Below, in pieces: positions 21,862 through 33,800 of a DNA stretch of 64,000 bases. The stretch covers positions 40,999 to 104,998 of the forward strand of contig VWZS01004810.1 in the NCBI GenBank assembly GCA_013397075.1, in the 5' to 3' direction. The number at the start of each line of letters is the position of its first letter. The stretch's first letter is position 1. A program made the position numbers and the translations under genes. Source of the DNA: Rhabdornis inornatus. Lineage: Eukaryota > Chordata > Aves > Passeriformes > Rhabdornithidae. The notes under the pieces were generated by a model. The model was not told the DNA's origin. It did no database searches and saw nothing but the letters and a program-made list of their open reading frames with translations.

Positions 21862-24800
21862 TTACAGCTCACTGAAGCGCACCGCTGGCTCCAGCTTGTG
21901 GGACAGGGCAGTGAGGACCTTGTCGAACTTCTCATAGCGCTCAGCCTGGCTGCTCTCAGCCCCACGGCTGCCCCAGAGCAGTCGCAGCTGGAACTCGGTG
22001 CTGAAGACTTCCAGCAGCTCTGCCTTGCCCTGGAAACCTGCAAGAGGGAGAGTTAGTTCCCTGGGATGGTATCCCCTGCACCTATGGGATGCTCCATCCT
22101 GGTGCTGGAGCTGCACACTGGGAATGTGGCACAGGGAAAGGGGCTCTGCTGTCCCTACTGCTTACCCTGCAGCTTCACTTCTGCATTGGTGTGGTAGAGC
22201 CCACCATGGTGAGCCACCAACCGTGCTGCCTCCAGGTGGGCCATGACCACCTCCACGCCGTTGTCGGTGGTCTCCCAGGGCTCGGGGCTTTCCGTGAGAG
22301 CCTCATCCCGCTCCAGGAGAGTCACAAGGGGTATGATGTGGGGAAAGGTGGTGTTGGTCAGCGGTGGCCCTTCTGTGGAGAGAGGCACTCTTAGGACCCT
22401 GCATGGCCCTGTGACCCTGCGTCCCCCTCCCCATCTCCCTGTGGAGTGCTCATGTGGCCAAATGCTGCCACGATGCCAGGCTGCCGTGCTCCCAGGAGAG
22501 GCTTTAAGGCTCAGGTGGACACAGCAGCTGCTGTGTCTATTTGATCGTTGTGCCTGGGGCCATTGCCTTGTCCAGCACCAGCTCCTCCCAGCCAGGGTTT
22601 CTGTGCTAGGCAGGGAAAGCTGATGGCCATGCGCAGGCTGCATTTCCCAGGGCTGCAATGAGGAGCAGGTTTGCAGACCACAGGGCACCAGGCATTAGAG
22701 ACATGGCTTTTCATCTTTCCAACTGGCTGCCAAACCTGTCCCTTGGTTTGGCACTCACTGCCACGCGAGCATGATGGTTTGACTCAGCTGCTGGTTTTAT
22801 TTAGTTATGAAATGCTTCCTTGGGAAGGAAGGGGCAAACAAGGCCAGATGGGCTCTGCTGAGTGCTGGGGCGGTTCAGCAGCCAGAGGGTGTCTGGCACT
22901 AGCTGGGAGAGGGTCAGACCTCTCAAAGTGATGCCGTGCCCAGACAAAAGTGGAAAGGAGAAAGCAAGTGAGACAAGGGGAGCTGCTCTTGTTACCTTTC
23001 CCTTCATTCAAGCTCTTCAGGAATGGCTTAAGCTTCTTCTCATAGAGGATTGCACCCTCTGTGTGCCGCTGCCGCAGCACCATCCAGGTCTGCTCCAGCC
23101 GGGCAATCTGAAAGGAGATGGGGCAGGTAGAAGGTGCAGGGGGCAGCACAGCTTCCAGGCACCGGGGAGAACAGCCCAACCCTGGAGCCACAGTCCCCAG
23201 CCTTGCACACAACAGTGCCTGCTGCTCCCAAAAACAGCCTCCTCCACCAGTGCTCATTGCCAGACACGGCACAGCTCTGGCACTGAGGCTGGGCTTAGGA
23301 TTTCCCCCCCGCCCGTGCCCCAGGACAGCAACTTTCCTGCGTCACAGTGGCCTTGAAGACGAGATGCAGGGAGGGGGCAGCCATTCCACCTCCTTTGTGC
23401 AGGCAGGAAGCAAGACTTCCCAGCTGGGCTCGATTTAAAATTGAATTTTAATCTCCTTTCATCTTCCAAATGGAGCAGTGTGGCCCGGAGACGCTGCTGC
23501 CACAGCCTTGAGACTGATTTGTATTGTACTGGAGGGCAGATTCATTTCCTCCCAGGAACACAGCCCAGCACAAAACAAAAAGCCCAACCACTGAAAAACA
23601 ATCGGATCCTGGCGGGACTAGGCTGTCTGCTCTGTGGAGGGATGACTCTTCCCCTTCCCTGCTTGCATCCCAGCGGATGTGGCCCCATGCCTCCTACCCG
23701 GGGCATTTTCCCCTTTCACCCATCCCAGTGACTCTTGGAGCCTGCAGGACACAGGGAGACGGATGCATTTTGAGCAAGGGGCTGAGCCCAGGCCATGAGG
23801 ACTAAAGGAGCGTCCCCATACCTGTGTCATTTCCAGAGCGCCCATTACAGCTGCAAAACTGAACATGTTCCCCATGGTGCTCTTCAGCTCGGCAGCCAGC
23901 TGGATGGTTTTGTGGAGTAGGGCTGCCCGTTCCTCCGTGCTGCCTGTGCAGCCCAAGATGTCCACAGCAATCATGATGGACATGGTGTGAAACCTGCCAA
24001 AGGGCAAGACACAGAAGGGGGTCAGCACAGGGAGGGGGCATGCTGTGGGGGCTTAGACAGGGCTCCTCCTCTCCCCTCCCCTGTGCCAGGCTGGGAACAC
24101 CCAGGGGAGCTGGGCCAGGAGCTGGGCCAGGCCGTGAAGGGCAGCCCAGTGGGCTCACTTTGGCCATGCTGTGCCGTACCGTTCCAGCAGGTCCAGGCGG
24201 AGCTGGTGGCCGTGGGGCAGGGTGAGCAGCTCCATGCCAGAGCTCACCCCCATGAGCCGCTGCATCTCCACTGTCACACCCAATATCCGGGCAACCTGGC
24301 AAGGAAGGTGAAAGCTGATTAGATCTCTGTTAATTGAGGAGAGGCTGAAGTGTCCTTGGGCAGCTTCTTGCCCCAGCCCAGCCTCTGTCTGCCCTGTCTG
24401 ATACACCACGGCAGAGCCCAGCAGGGATGCTCCAATTCTCAGGGGTTGGCTGATGTTTGGGGATGCACTGATCCCTGCCAACCAAGATCAATTGGAGGGC
24501 AGCAGTGCCCATCCCTCCCTCCAGGCCCTGGCCGTACCAGGCAGTCCACTTTGGTGATGTGTTTGGCCAGTGTCTTCACGTCCACCTCTGCCAGCAGCTC
24601 TTTGACCTTCTTTAGCACAGTCATCTCCAGAGGTTTGTTATCCAGGGGGATGAGCAGGGACTGGAAGGCAGCAGGGTTGAAGGAGGAGGTTGTTTCCATG
24701 GTGGGGGGCACAAAGCCCACGAAGTCCAGCTCTGCTTTCAGCCTCTGCCCTGCCTCTGCTTCCCCAGAGCTATTCTCCACAGTCCCTCTCTGTCCCTCCT

Positions 24801-27800
24801 CCACCTTTAGCCTCTCCACGTAGCTCTTTGTTGGAAGCTGCTTGGTGTTGTGGGCTGGCCGGTCCCTGCTGATGGGTGAGGTGGGGTGCAGCTGGCAGTA
24901 GTGCCCCGTGTCTGGGTCACTGTAGCTGTTCACAGAGGGAGAGGGGGAGGCGTGGGCGTAGCCATGGCAGGGGGTTGAATGGGAGCTGTGGGCAGGGTCT
25001 GGAAGAGGTTTGCTGTTCCCGTGGCACAGCTGGGGTTCGCTGGACCTTCTTATGACCGGAGAGGCTGGGGTGATTCCAGATGCTTGGCAGGCATGTGGCT
25101 TTAGCCGTGTGACTGTGGGGAGCAGAGGACACTTATCAAAGCCAGAAGATGCACACACATATAGGGACCACAGATGTAGCAGCCCAGGGGCATGGGGCTC
25201 AGGGAAAACCCCTCTGCCAAAACAGAACCTGGTCCCAGGACAGCTGCACAATGATGCAGCCAAGGACTGGCTGAGGTCCTGTCCCTAAGGTCCCCCTCCT
25301 CAAGTCCCTGGATCACAGCAGTGCCAAGTCCAGGCTGATCCACATCCCCACTGTCCCCAGAGGGATGGAGGGGCAATGCCTACCTGTGCTGTAGGCGGGT
25401 GATGCTGGGTTCTCAGAGATGGGGGACATCGGGGAGTGCAGGTCTTGGATCTGGTCCACACTGACAGCACAGTTGCGAATGATGTCTCTGTGGTGGGGCA
25501 GGGACACGCTGGGGAGGGGGCAGAGGACACAGGTTAGTCCCTTAAAGCAAGGCCTGGGCAAGCAAGAGGGGGTGGGATGAGAGTTTGCTGCCTCAACATC
25601 ACCCTTGGATCATCACCTCCTTCCACAACTACCCAGAACAAGCTCAGCTGGAGCAGTGAGCAGGTAGTCCCTGCAGCAGCTGGGAGCAGAAGGGGTCACT
25701 ACCCACTGACCCCCATAAATCAGAGACAGACCTGCCTGCAGGGACCCTGGTCCTACAGAGGAGAGCAGAGCAATGCAACAGTACACCACACCAAGCCAAG
25801 GTACTTGGGATGGGATGAGTTTGGTCCACTCCAGGGTGCTTTGGGGAAGTGATTCTAGCAAAGAAGTCATGGAAGGTAGTTTTCTAGGGTTGTGCTGCAA
25901 AGTGATATCTAACACTGAGTTACTCTATTTCTACCTAGGAGCTGTGTTGGGCTGGGTTAGGTGAACTGTTGCTCTGACCCAAAGCTTAGGAGAGCTGGAA
26001 AGTGCCTGGAAACAGGACTTGGGAAGTTACACAACAAGTAACATGGTCTTGGGCAGGTGGCGCAGCAAGTGGTGGCCTAATGCAAACACTGTGTGTCAAT
26101 GGTGCTGCAAAAGATGCTGAGTGCAGGGATGGTTGCAAGGAGTTATGGCAGGTAATTCACTGCCCTCCCTGCCATGGGTGAGGGCTGGGCTGCTGTGATG
26201 TGTTTGGTTTTGAGCACTGTGCCTCAGCAGTGGGAGGAGGACGGGACAGCAGTGGCGGTGATAAGAATTTGGGGAAAATGTGAATGATGAGGAAAGACTG
26301 ATGGATCTGGGCCCCTCTTCTGGAAACACATAGGCTCTTCTGGAAGTCCGAGTGTTTTCCCAGACATAACAGTTGGTTGCCTGTTTTCTGCTGGTGCATT
26401 CTCACCCTGCCCTTGGGCTCAGAAGGTCAGGGTGGTGAGAAAGCAGCTTGGCTTAACAACAGGCTGTGTCCTGCTGGAGGCAGGGGTAGATGGATCTGCC
26501 CTTGGCTGCTGCATGGGAGGATATGTGTGAGGCCCTGCCTTCCCTGCAGGGCTCTGGGCAGCCTGGGACTGCCAAAAGTGAGCCATACAAAGGAAGTCTC
26601 CTCCTCCACCTCTGGAGAAGCCCAGCTGGCCAAGGTTAATGTGAACAGCTCAGCTTTATGAAGGCTGTGATCCAGGATCTGTGCAGACTCCATCAGCACA
26701 GACACATCAGTCTCCTCCTGCCCATCAGGCTTTCAGCTCTGTTGGTGACTCCTTGCAAATGCTGAATGGAAAGGGCTCTGAAACTAAAAGGGCCATTCAA
26801 AACCAAACAACAAATGCTGTCTTGGTGTCTGGGACTGACTCTCCTCTCATGTTTGCCTGGGAAAGCTCAGCTCCATGGCTCTAACAAGCCCTGACGTGCT
26901 GGTAATCCTGGACTGGGTGATTGTAAAACACTCTCTGGCTTCTGGCCTGTGATGCTAAAGTCATGTCTGCTCGCTGGGCGTCTGCTGTGGTAACTCAGCA
27001 TGGCTGGCAGCCAGTCTGGGAGAAAACCCCAGTTCCAGCTGAGTACTGGCTCTTTCCCCCATGCCTCTGCTGGTCTCTCTCTTCCATCCCTGACCCCCAA
27101 CCTCTGCCCTGCACCCAGAGAGCAGCAACTGAGCACGCCCTGCTTCATTCCTGAGGCTGATCCTTCGCTTAGCTGAGCTAGGATGAGACTGCATGCTCAC
27201 CTGGTTGGGCATCCCTCCGCCCTGGTGATCTTGTCTGCAGTCAGGCCATCTGTCATGGTGATGCTCCTCCTCTTGATGTGGCCCCCTTTCTGGGTGGAGG
27301 GGCTGTGGGGTCCCCCATGCTTCCCATTGGCCAGCCCATATCTGGCTTCCAGGTAACGCAGGGGGCAAGTGCGGTTGATGGGGCAGTAGATGATGGCCCC
27401 GCTCTGCTCTGAGATGGCCTTGTGGTTGCCCACGTAGAAGCGGACAAGGGCAGGCACGTTATCAAAGCTCTCCTGCTCGAAGAGGTACTGGACATGGGTA
27501 TGGCCATCGCTGGACTTGACTGTCACCTTGTTGATCTTGAAGTGCAGCGGCTCATTGCGCCAGCGGCACGTCAGCACGTAGTCACCCAGGCTGGTGAGCG
27601 AGTCACGGATGAGGAAGTCACCATTCCTCTGCACAAGGCTCTCGGACGCCTGTCAAGGGGACAGGGCACAGCTCAGCCACAGCCACACTGGATGGACCAC
27701 AGGGCATGAGTAGATGCTCTGCCAGGGTGTTATCTGGGGCACTGGTTGTTCCCCTTGCCCCTAGCTCCAAGCCACAAGAGGGAATTTGCTGTGGCAAAAT

Positions 27801-30800
27801 CAGGCAGCTCAGAGCTAATGAAGCCCTTGACCAAATATTTCCTAGGAGGACAGGCTGGTAGTTTTGTGTGGCCTCAGAGTGCTCTCGCATTCCAAATCAA
27901 GGGTGCCCAGAGCCACCCACCTTCCCCATCTCACCTCCCGGGGGATGCGGCCGTGGTACCAAGCGTGGCTGCGCAGGTCGGTGCTGCTCAGCTTCAGCTC
28001 CTCTTCCAGCTCCTTGTGAAGCTTTTCTGGTGATGAGTCGAGGATGTATTTCTCCTTGGAGAACTGTACAGGAGAAGAGAGAGTGTCAGGCAGTGCAGCA
28101 GTGCAGGGACTGGGGAGGAAAGGGCTGGCACGATCCCCATGTGGGGACTGTAGCACCTGCCAGGAGCACAACTGTCCCCACAGGCCAGGTAACTCAGCTG
28201 TGTGTGAGGATTACTGCTTGTGGCAAAGGATGTGGTAATGTGCCTGTTGATGGCCAGGTCCTATCACCAGCAGCACTCTGAGGGTCTCTTGGTGGCATGT
28301 CTCTATTGTGCAGGGCCACCCTGTGCCTGGTGTGCTGTTCCTCTGCCCCAGCTAAGAGTTGTGGATAGAGACACCTAGAGAGCTGCAAAATTACAGCTCG
28401 AGAATCCTTTCTCTCAAGCCTGAATCCTTCTTGCTTCCCAGGCTGATAAGCTGATAATAGCTGCAGACAGAAAGGAAATTTCCCAAGGTAATAAATGGTC
28501 AAAAACAACTTAAAATCTAGCGAAAAACAAAGTGAAATTCATAATAAAAATTAACACCTGTTGTTTTTTCCATAGGATACATCCTGAAGTATGGTCTCCT
28601 GGGTGTTTGTCCCAATTAGCCAATGAGCTACTGTCCTATTCTAGTCTCTCGTAACATAGTTTAAATACAAGCTCTCCACTCAATAAAATCAGCCTTTTTT
28701 CCTAAAAAGGTTCATGTGTGTTGCTGCTCTTTTTTTCTCTCTCTAAGACCGCAACCACAAGAGCTGAGTGTGGTTGAGCAGGAGAAAACCCCTTAAACAT
28801 CTCTGGGGCCGAAATGCCATGAGAAGCACTCTTTCAGGAGGAAACCTGCATTATTGCTCCTCCTTTAAGCATCTACCAGTTTCCCTTTCAAAGGGTTAAC
28901 TGTGCTTAGCCTGATGGCAGCATAAACAGTAATGATAAATGTAAAGGGAACCTTCTGCATCAAAATTAGCTTTTAGAAATTAGCTTTTACCAGCACTGGT
29001 GCACCTGAGCCTGGAGGATGCAATCTGCCCCCTCCTTTCCCCTGGAGAGATAAGGGATGGCTTCAAGTGTCTGTTGGCTGGAGCCTGCCTGCCTCCCTCC
29101 CTGCCTTCTGCTGGGCCAGTATACCCAGAGGGCAGATGCTGGCATGGTAGAGCCAGTGGATGTCTGGGGACATGAGCACAGATTTGGGGTTCCTGTGTGC
29201 TTCACATGAGGCCAGTTCTCCTGGCTGACACACTGGCTTTGAGGTGATCCTGCTGTGGTACTGACACAGCTGCATGATGGAGCAGGGCCTGGGAGCCAAG
29301 ACTCCTGGGTTCCCTCCATAACCCAGATGTGTGGTGTCCTGAGAGGGACATATGTGTACCACTGCCATGGGCTAAGAAGCTTGGATGGGGCTACTGGGGT
29401 GCCCTGTTCCTCTGCTCCCATAAGCAAGGGTGGCTGGGTGGCCTCCGGTGGCAGTGCCAGTTGTAAGGAGGCAGCGAGGGCTGGCCCAGCACCCTGGTGC
29501 CTGTTGGGGCAGGATCCTGGTATTGTCTCACAGGACAGGCATGGGCTTGAAGCTCTGCTGACACTGCTCTGGCACTGCCAGAGGAGCAGGCTGGCACTCA
29601 TGGCTGGCCTTTTGTGGTTCTCCAGAGCATCGGGGGCTGCAGCCCCATGACAACACCTCAGGGACTCGCCTTGGAGCTGACCTCTTTGCCTGGTGCCTCA
29701 TCCTCTGTGTCCTGTATTGATTCCCTCTGCTCCTCTACTGGTTGTGAGCAAGGGGAAGTGCAGAGCACTGTGCTGCTCTCCTGCCTTGTACCCACTGCTC
29801 TTGCGGCATTCTTGGCACCCCATGGAGTGCCAAACCAGGCAGAGATCCTGTCCTGGGGACCCTGCTCCAGCCTGGGGAGATGGAAGGAGGCAGTGGCAAA
29901 GGGCTTGTGCACTGGACTGTGCTCTCCAGGGCTTGCCCTCACCAGCTGGACCTGCCTTTATTCCTCCCTTCCCAAGTCCTGTCAAATCAAAGGTGGTGGT
30001 AGAATGGAAGCAGCCTATAAAAACAGTGTGGATTGAACTCTGACTTGCCCATCCAACCATGTTTATTCTCCCTACAAGAGGGTCCTGGTGACTGCAGCTG
30101 CAGGGATGTGTGGATTGTCCCCCCCTGACCAAGGGCTGCAGGGAGCTGAGCACTTGCTGCTGCTCTGGGCCCTCCTGGAGACAAAAGCCACCCGGTGCTG
30201 CTGAGCCCGATTAAAAATAAATGGTAGCTGGCGGATGCTGCAGGGGTCTGGCTGCCTCCTGGGGGGCCCAGGCTGAGCAGATGCTGTTTCCATGGCAACA
30301 AATCCATTGCCACGGAGACCTGGCTTGGCCGAGGGGTGGTGGGGACCCTTGACTGCAGCACCCTCTCTGTGACAGGGTTTCCCCCGAACTCTGGGGCATC
30401 AAATGAGCCCCCAGGAACCTCTGCTGTTTGTGCAGGTGAAAGCCATCAGAGCTGAGCTGGGAGCAGTTTGGATTACAGCTCTACCCGCACCACCCCTGGA
30501 GCAGGGATTAGTGCCTGTTCTGCTCAGCATTGTACATCTGGGTTTTCCTCCAAATCCTCCCCATGCAAATGTGCAGGGTAACAAAAACACAAGCCCAGCT
30601 GAGCAGTGCCCGGTGTCTCCAAGCCCAGATTTGGGCAGCAGCTGGCTGGCATCCATGCCAGGAGCCATGAGCTAAGCTAGCAGGAGAGAACAGGAGGTTT
30701 GGGAGAGGCAAGGAAGGTTTTGCATCTTCCAGATGGGGGAGGGAGACCAGCTCCCTGAGCAGAGGGTGTCAGGAGCCACCTTCTCCAGCCATGTGGAAGC

Positions 30801-33800
30801 CACTGTCCCTGCCTGGGGAGTGAAATCCCACCCAATTTGCGTGGCCACTAAGAAGCCACTGCTTGGAGTGATTGTCAGGCTATAATGGCTGGGGAGGCAG
30901 CATGAGACTGATAATGGGGAGCCCTTTTCCTTGGGGTGATGTAACTGAGATTGGTCCTTGCTGTGAGTCTCTCACACTACTCCCACATGCTGCCAAAATC
31001 ACCTATCTGCTCCCCTTCAGTGTGGGAGCTGGGCTCCCCACAAGCCCTTGGTGCAAAGACCCCTGTGCTGTGGAGGGCTGTGTTTCCCCTGAGCCCTTCA
31101 GCAGCGCTGAGTCTCGCCCACTCCATCGGGAGTGTGTCTCGGAGGAGCCTGGCTCGCAGGCTGCCAGCTGGCCAGGTGCCGAGGCGCTGGCAGGGCCTGG
31201 CATGGCACGGCCTGGCAAGGCAGCACAGGCCAGCTGGGCACTGTCAGGAGTGTGTGAGCGATGTCTGAAAAGGCATCGCTTGGCGCCCTTGGCCGTGCCA
31301 AGGAAGCGTCTAAAGATGCACGGCCCCAAGTGAGGTCTTGCATACTAGAGGGGTGGGTGTGGGGAAAAGCCTGGATTCCCATTAGCATCTGGCTGGAGTG
31401 CATGGTGCTGGGCTCCAGCATGAAGAACCCCAAGGCATCTTCCAGCTGAGCAGGAAGAAATGAGGATTAGAGCAGTTCTCCAAACCAGCAGCACCAGACA
31501 AACCAGCTCAAAATCTGCCAGAGATGATGCCAAGCTTTGCTTGAGGAATCCCAACCAGTAGCCAAGCTGGTTCGGCTGGAGAAAGGAAAGTGCCCTGATG
31601 GGCTGTTTCACAGTCCTGGGGCTGGGGAATCCTCTGGGGCAGCTGCCATGAGAAGGCAGTTCCTGAGGCTCTCCATCCCTGCCTGCTTCCCGACTCTCTG
31701 TGATGCTTTCTTGATGGAGGAAGTGCTTCCCAGCTGAGTGGCAAGGACTGGAACTGGTAGTGGAAGGGCAAGAGGTGTGGGGATGGAGGGTGCTGATGCC
31801 TATGGTGTGTATAAAACACCAGCTGTCACTCTGCCTGCTCTAAGGAGAGCTTCAAAGGCTGGCATTTGGCTTCCTACCCTTGCAGAGGTAATCTTATGAA
31901 ACTGGAGTGATTTCCATTCTGCTTTCCTGCTCTCCCCTCCCAACCTGGAGGAGTTGCAGATGAGGATGAAGTCAGCTTGGAGAGCAAGGTGTACTCACAC
32001 CCCACCCTGCTGATAACATCTGACTAACCCCAAGGCACCAAGCACATCTGTTCTCCCTCCTGCTCATGCTGCCTACCCTGTGCTAGGACCTTGCTAGGGG
32101 AATCCCAGCCCCTTCTGGAGTTCTCCACCCCTGTTCTGGCTGCTGAAGCAGCTCTGGGGTCTGGGAAGCAGAACTGTGAGGAAATGGAGTAACAAGCCAT
32201 TGGGAACAGGTGTCTGAGGGGTCTTCTCTGCTTCCTCCACACCTGGTAATGGGCTACTTCAGTGATGTATTTTGGAGCCAACATCCTTGCTGAGCATCAC
32301 AGCAAACCCAAGAACCATTCTGCCTGCCTGATGCAGGACTGCTGCACCTACCAATCCAGGCACCACCCAAAAATGGTTACTCCACCCTGCATGACCATGA
32401 GAAAATCCCACCACAAACAATCCCCAGGTTGTTATGGGCTTGTTCTCAGTTTGCATGCCCTGATGTGAGCCAGTCTGTCCTGCTGATCTTGATATCCATA
32501 TGTAAAAAAAAAAAAATCACTTGTTCCTCTGTCTTCTCTTGCAATGAGTCTAGGAACCTAAATGGCCTCTGAGACGGCATCAACCTATCTGCCCACCCCA
32601 TAGGTGACTGAACATAACCAACATTCTTGGTTATGTTACATCTGCATTAGTCCCCACTGAAGGCAGATCTTGGCTCAAGATCTTTGTTCTGGAGTTCAAA
32701 GCCCTTCCTAGGACTAGTCCTGGCAGCCCTCATGGTCTCCTCTCCCCTTGCCCACGCTCCTTTGTGGCAGCTCTGGAGCAATTCTATCTCACTAGCAGGG
32801 GTGGGGTGCAGCTGGGGTTAATGGCTGGAACATCTGGGTGCTCTAAGGTGGGACAAGCACCTCAGGTTGTGTGGCAGGGTGGCAGAGTATGCTGCTACTG
32901 CTACCCCGGGGGAGCAGGTCTCCAATGCAGTGATGATGTGTGTGTATACACACATTTCCATCCATCTATATATTACTTATCTCACTCCAAGACGGCGGCA
33001 GCGGCTGCTGCTGCATCCCTTTTCGGAGCTGCTATTGGCCAGAAATGATGTCAGTGCTTCCCAGGCTGGGTGCACCGCCATTGGCGGTGAGCAGGGATGC
33101 GGCTGTCAGCTGGAAGTGCTCCAGTCATTCATGGGGACTTCAGTGTGTGTTTGCTGGGCACGCTTGGACACAAATAGATGGTGAAAGATCTGGCAGAGCC
33201 AGGTGAGCACTTAGGGCTTCACTTTTAACTCTTTTTGGGGTTGGGATGAAGTGCCCTTCATCCCTTCTCACATCCCCACACAAGAGCCAGATGCTCACCT
33301 GTCCCTCCCTTGTTCTGGCAGCAGCTGGCTGAAGGCACCCGTTCACCCCCTGCAATGTGCAGCCCAAGGGCATGTCCCCGTGTTGCTCAGTGGCCTTTGG
33401 ACAACTGCAAAAAGCTCTGCCGCTTTTCCCTCTTCACCCCCACCAGCAATCAAAATCCCTGGCTTTGCGCTGAGATCAGCCGCAATCATGACAAGACTTG
33501 AAATGCTGCTTCTGGGCTCCGTCTTACCCAGAATAATCTCTAAAGCTCGGCACCTACCTCGCTCAGCAGGAGTACTGAATAACACTGCCAGCTCTCTTGG
33601 CTGCCGGCTCCCTTCTAACTTGCAGTATACTACAGCTCGTGCTTCAGACTAGAGCCTGCTCGGCTCCTGCAGTCCTAAACACCTTTGCTCTCGAACTCAG
33701 TAAATGAGGGAACCAATTCCCAGCACCGTGCCCGCCCTGTGTGAATGCTAGAGTCCAAAAATAGGACACCTAGACTTGTGCCCAGACAGTGGCAGTGCTG

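Noticed and set aside
32611..32637. 11-bp perfect hairpin with 5-nt loop in an SH2D3C intron
   Set aside because: Too short and AT-rich to be more than chance or a small structural element; no flanking stem for a miRNA precursor.
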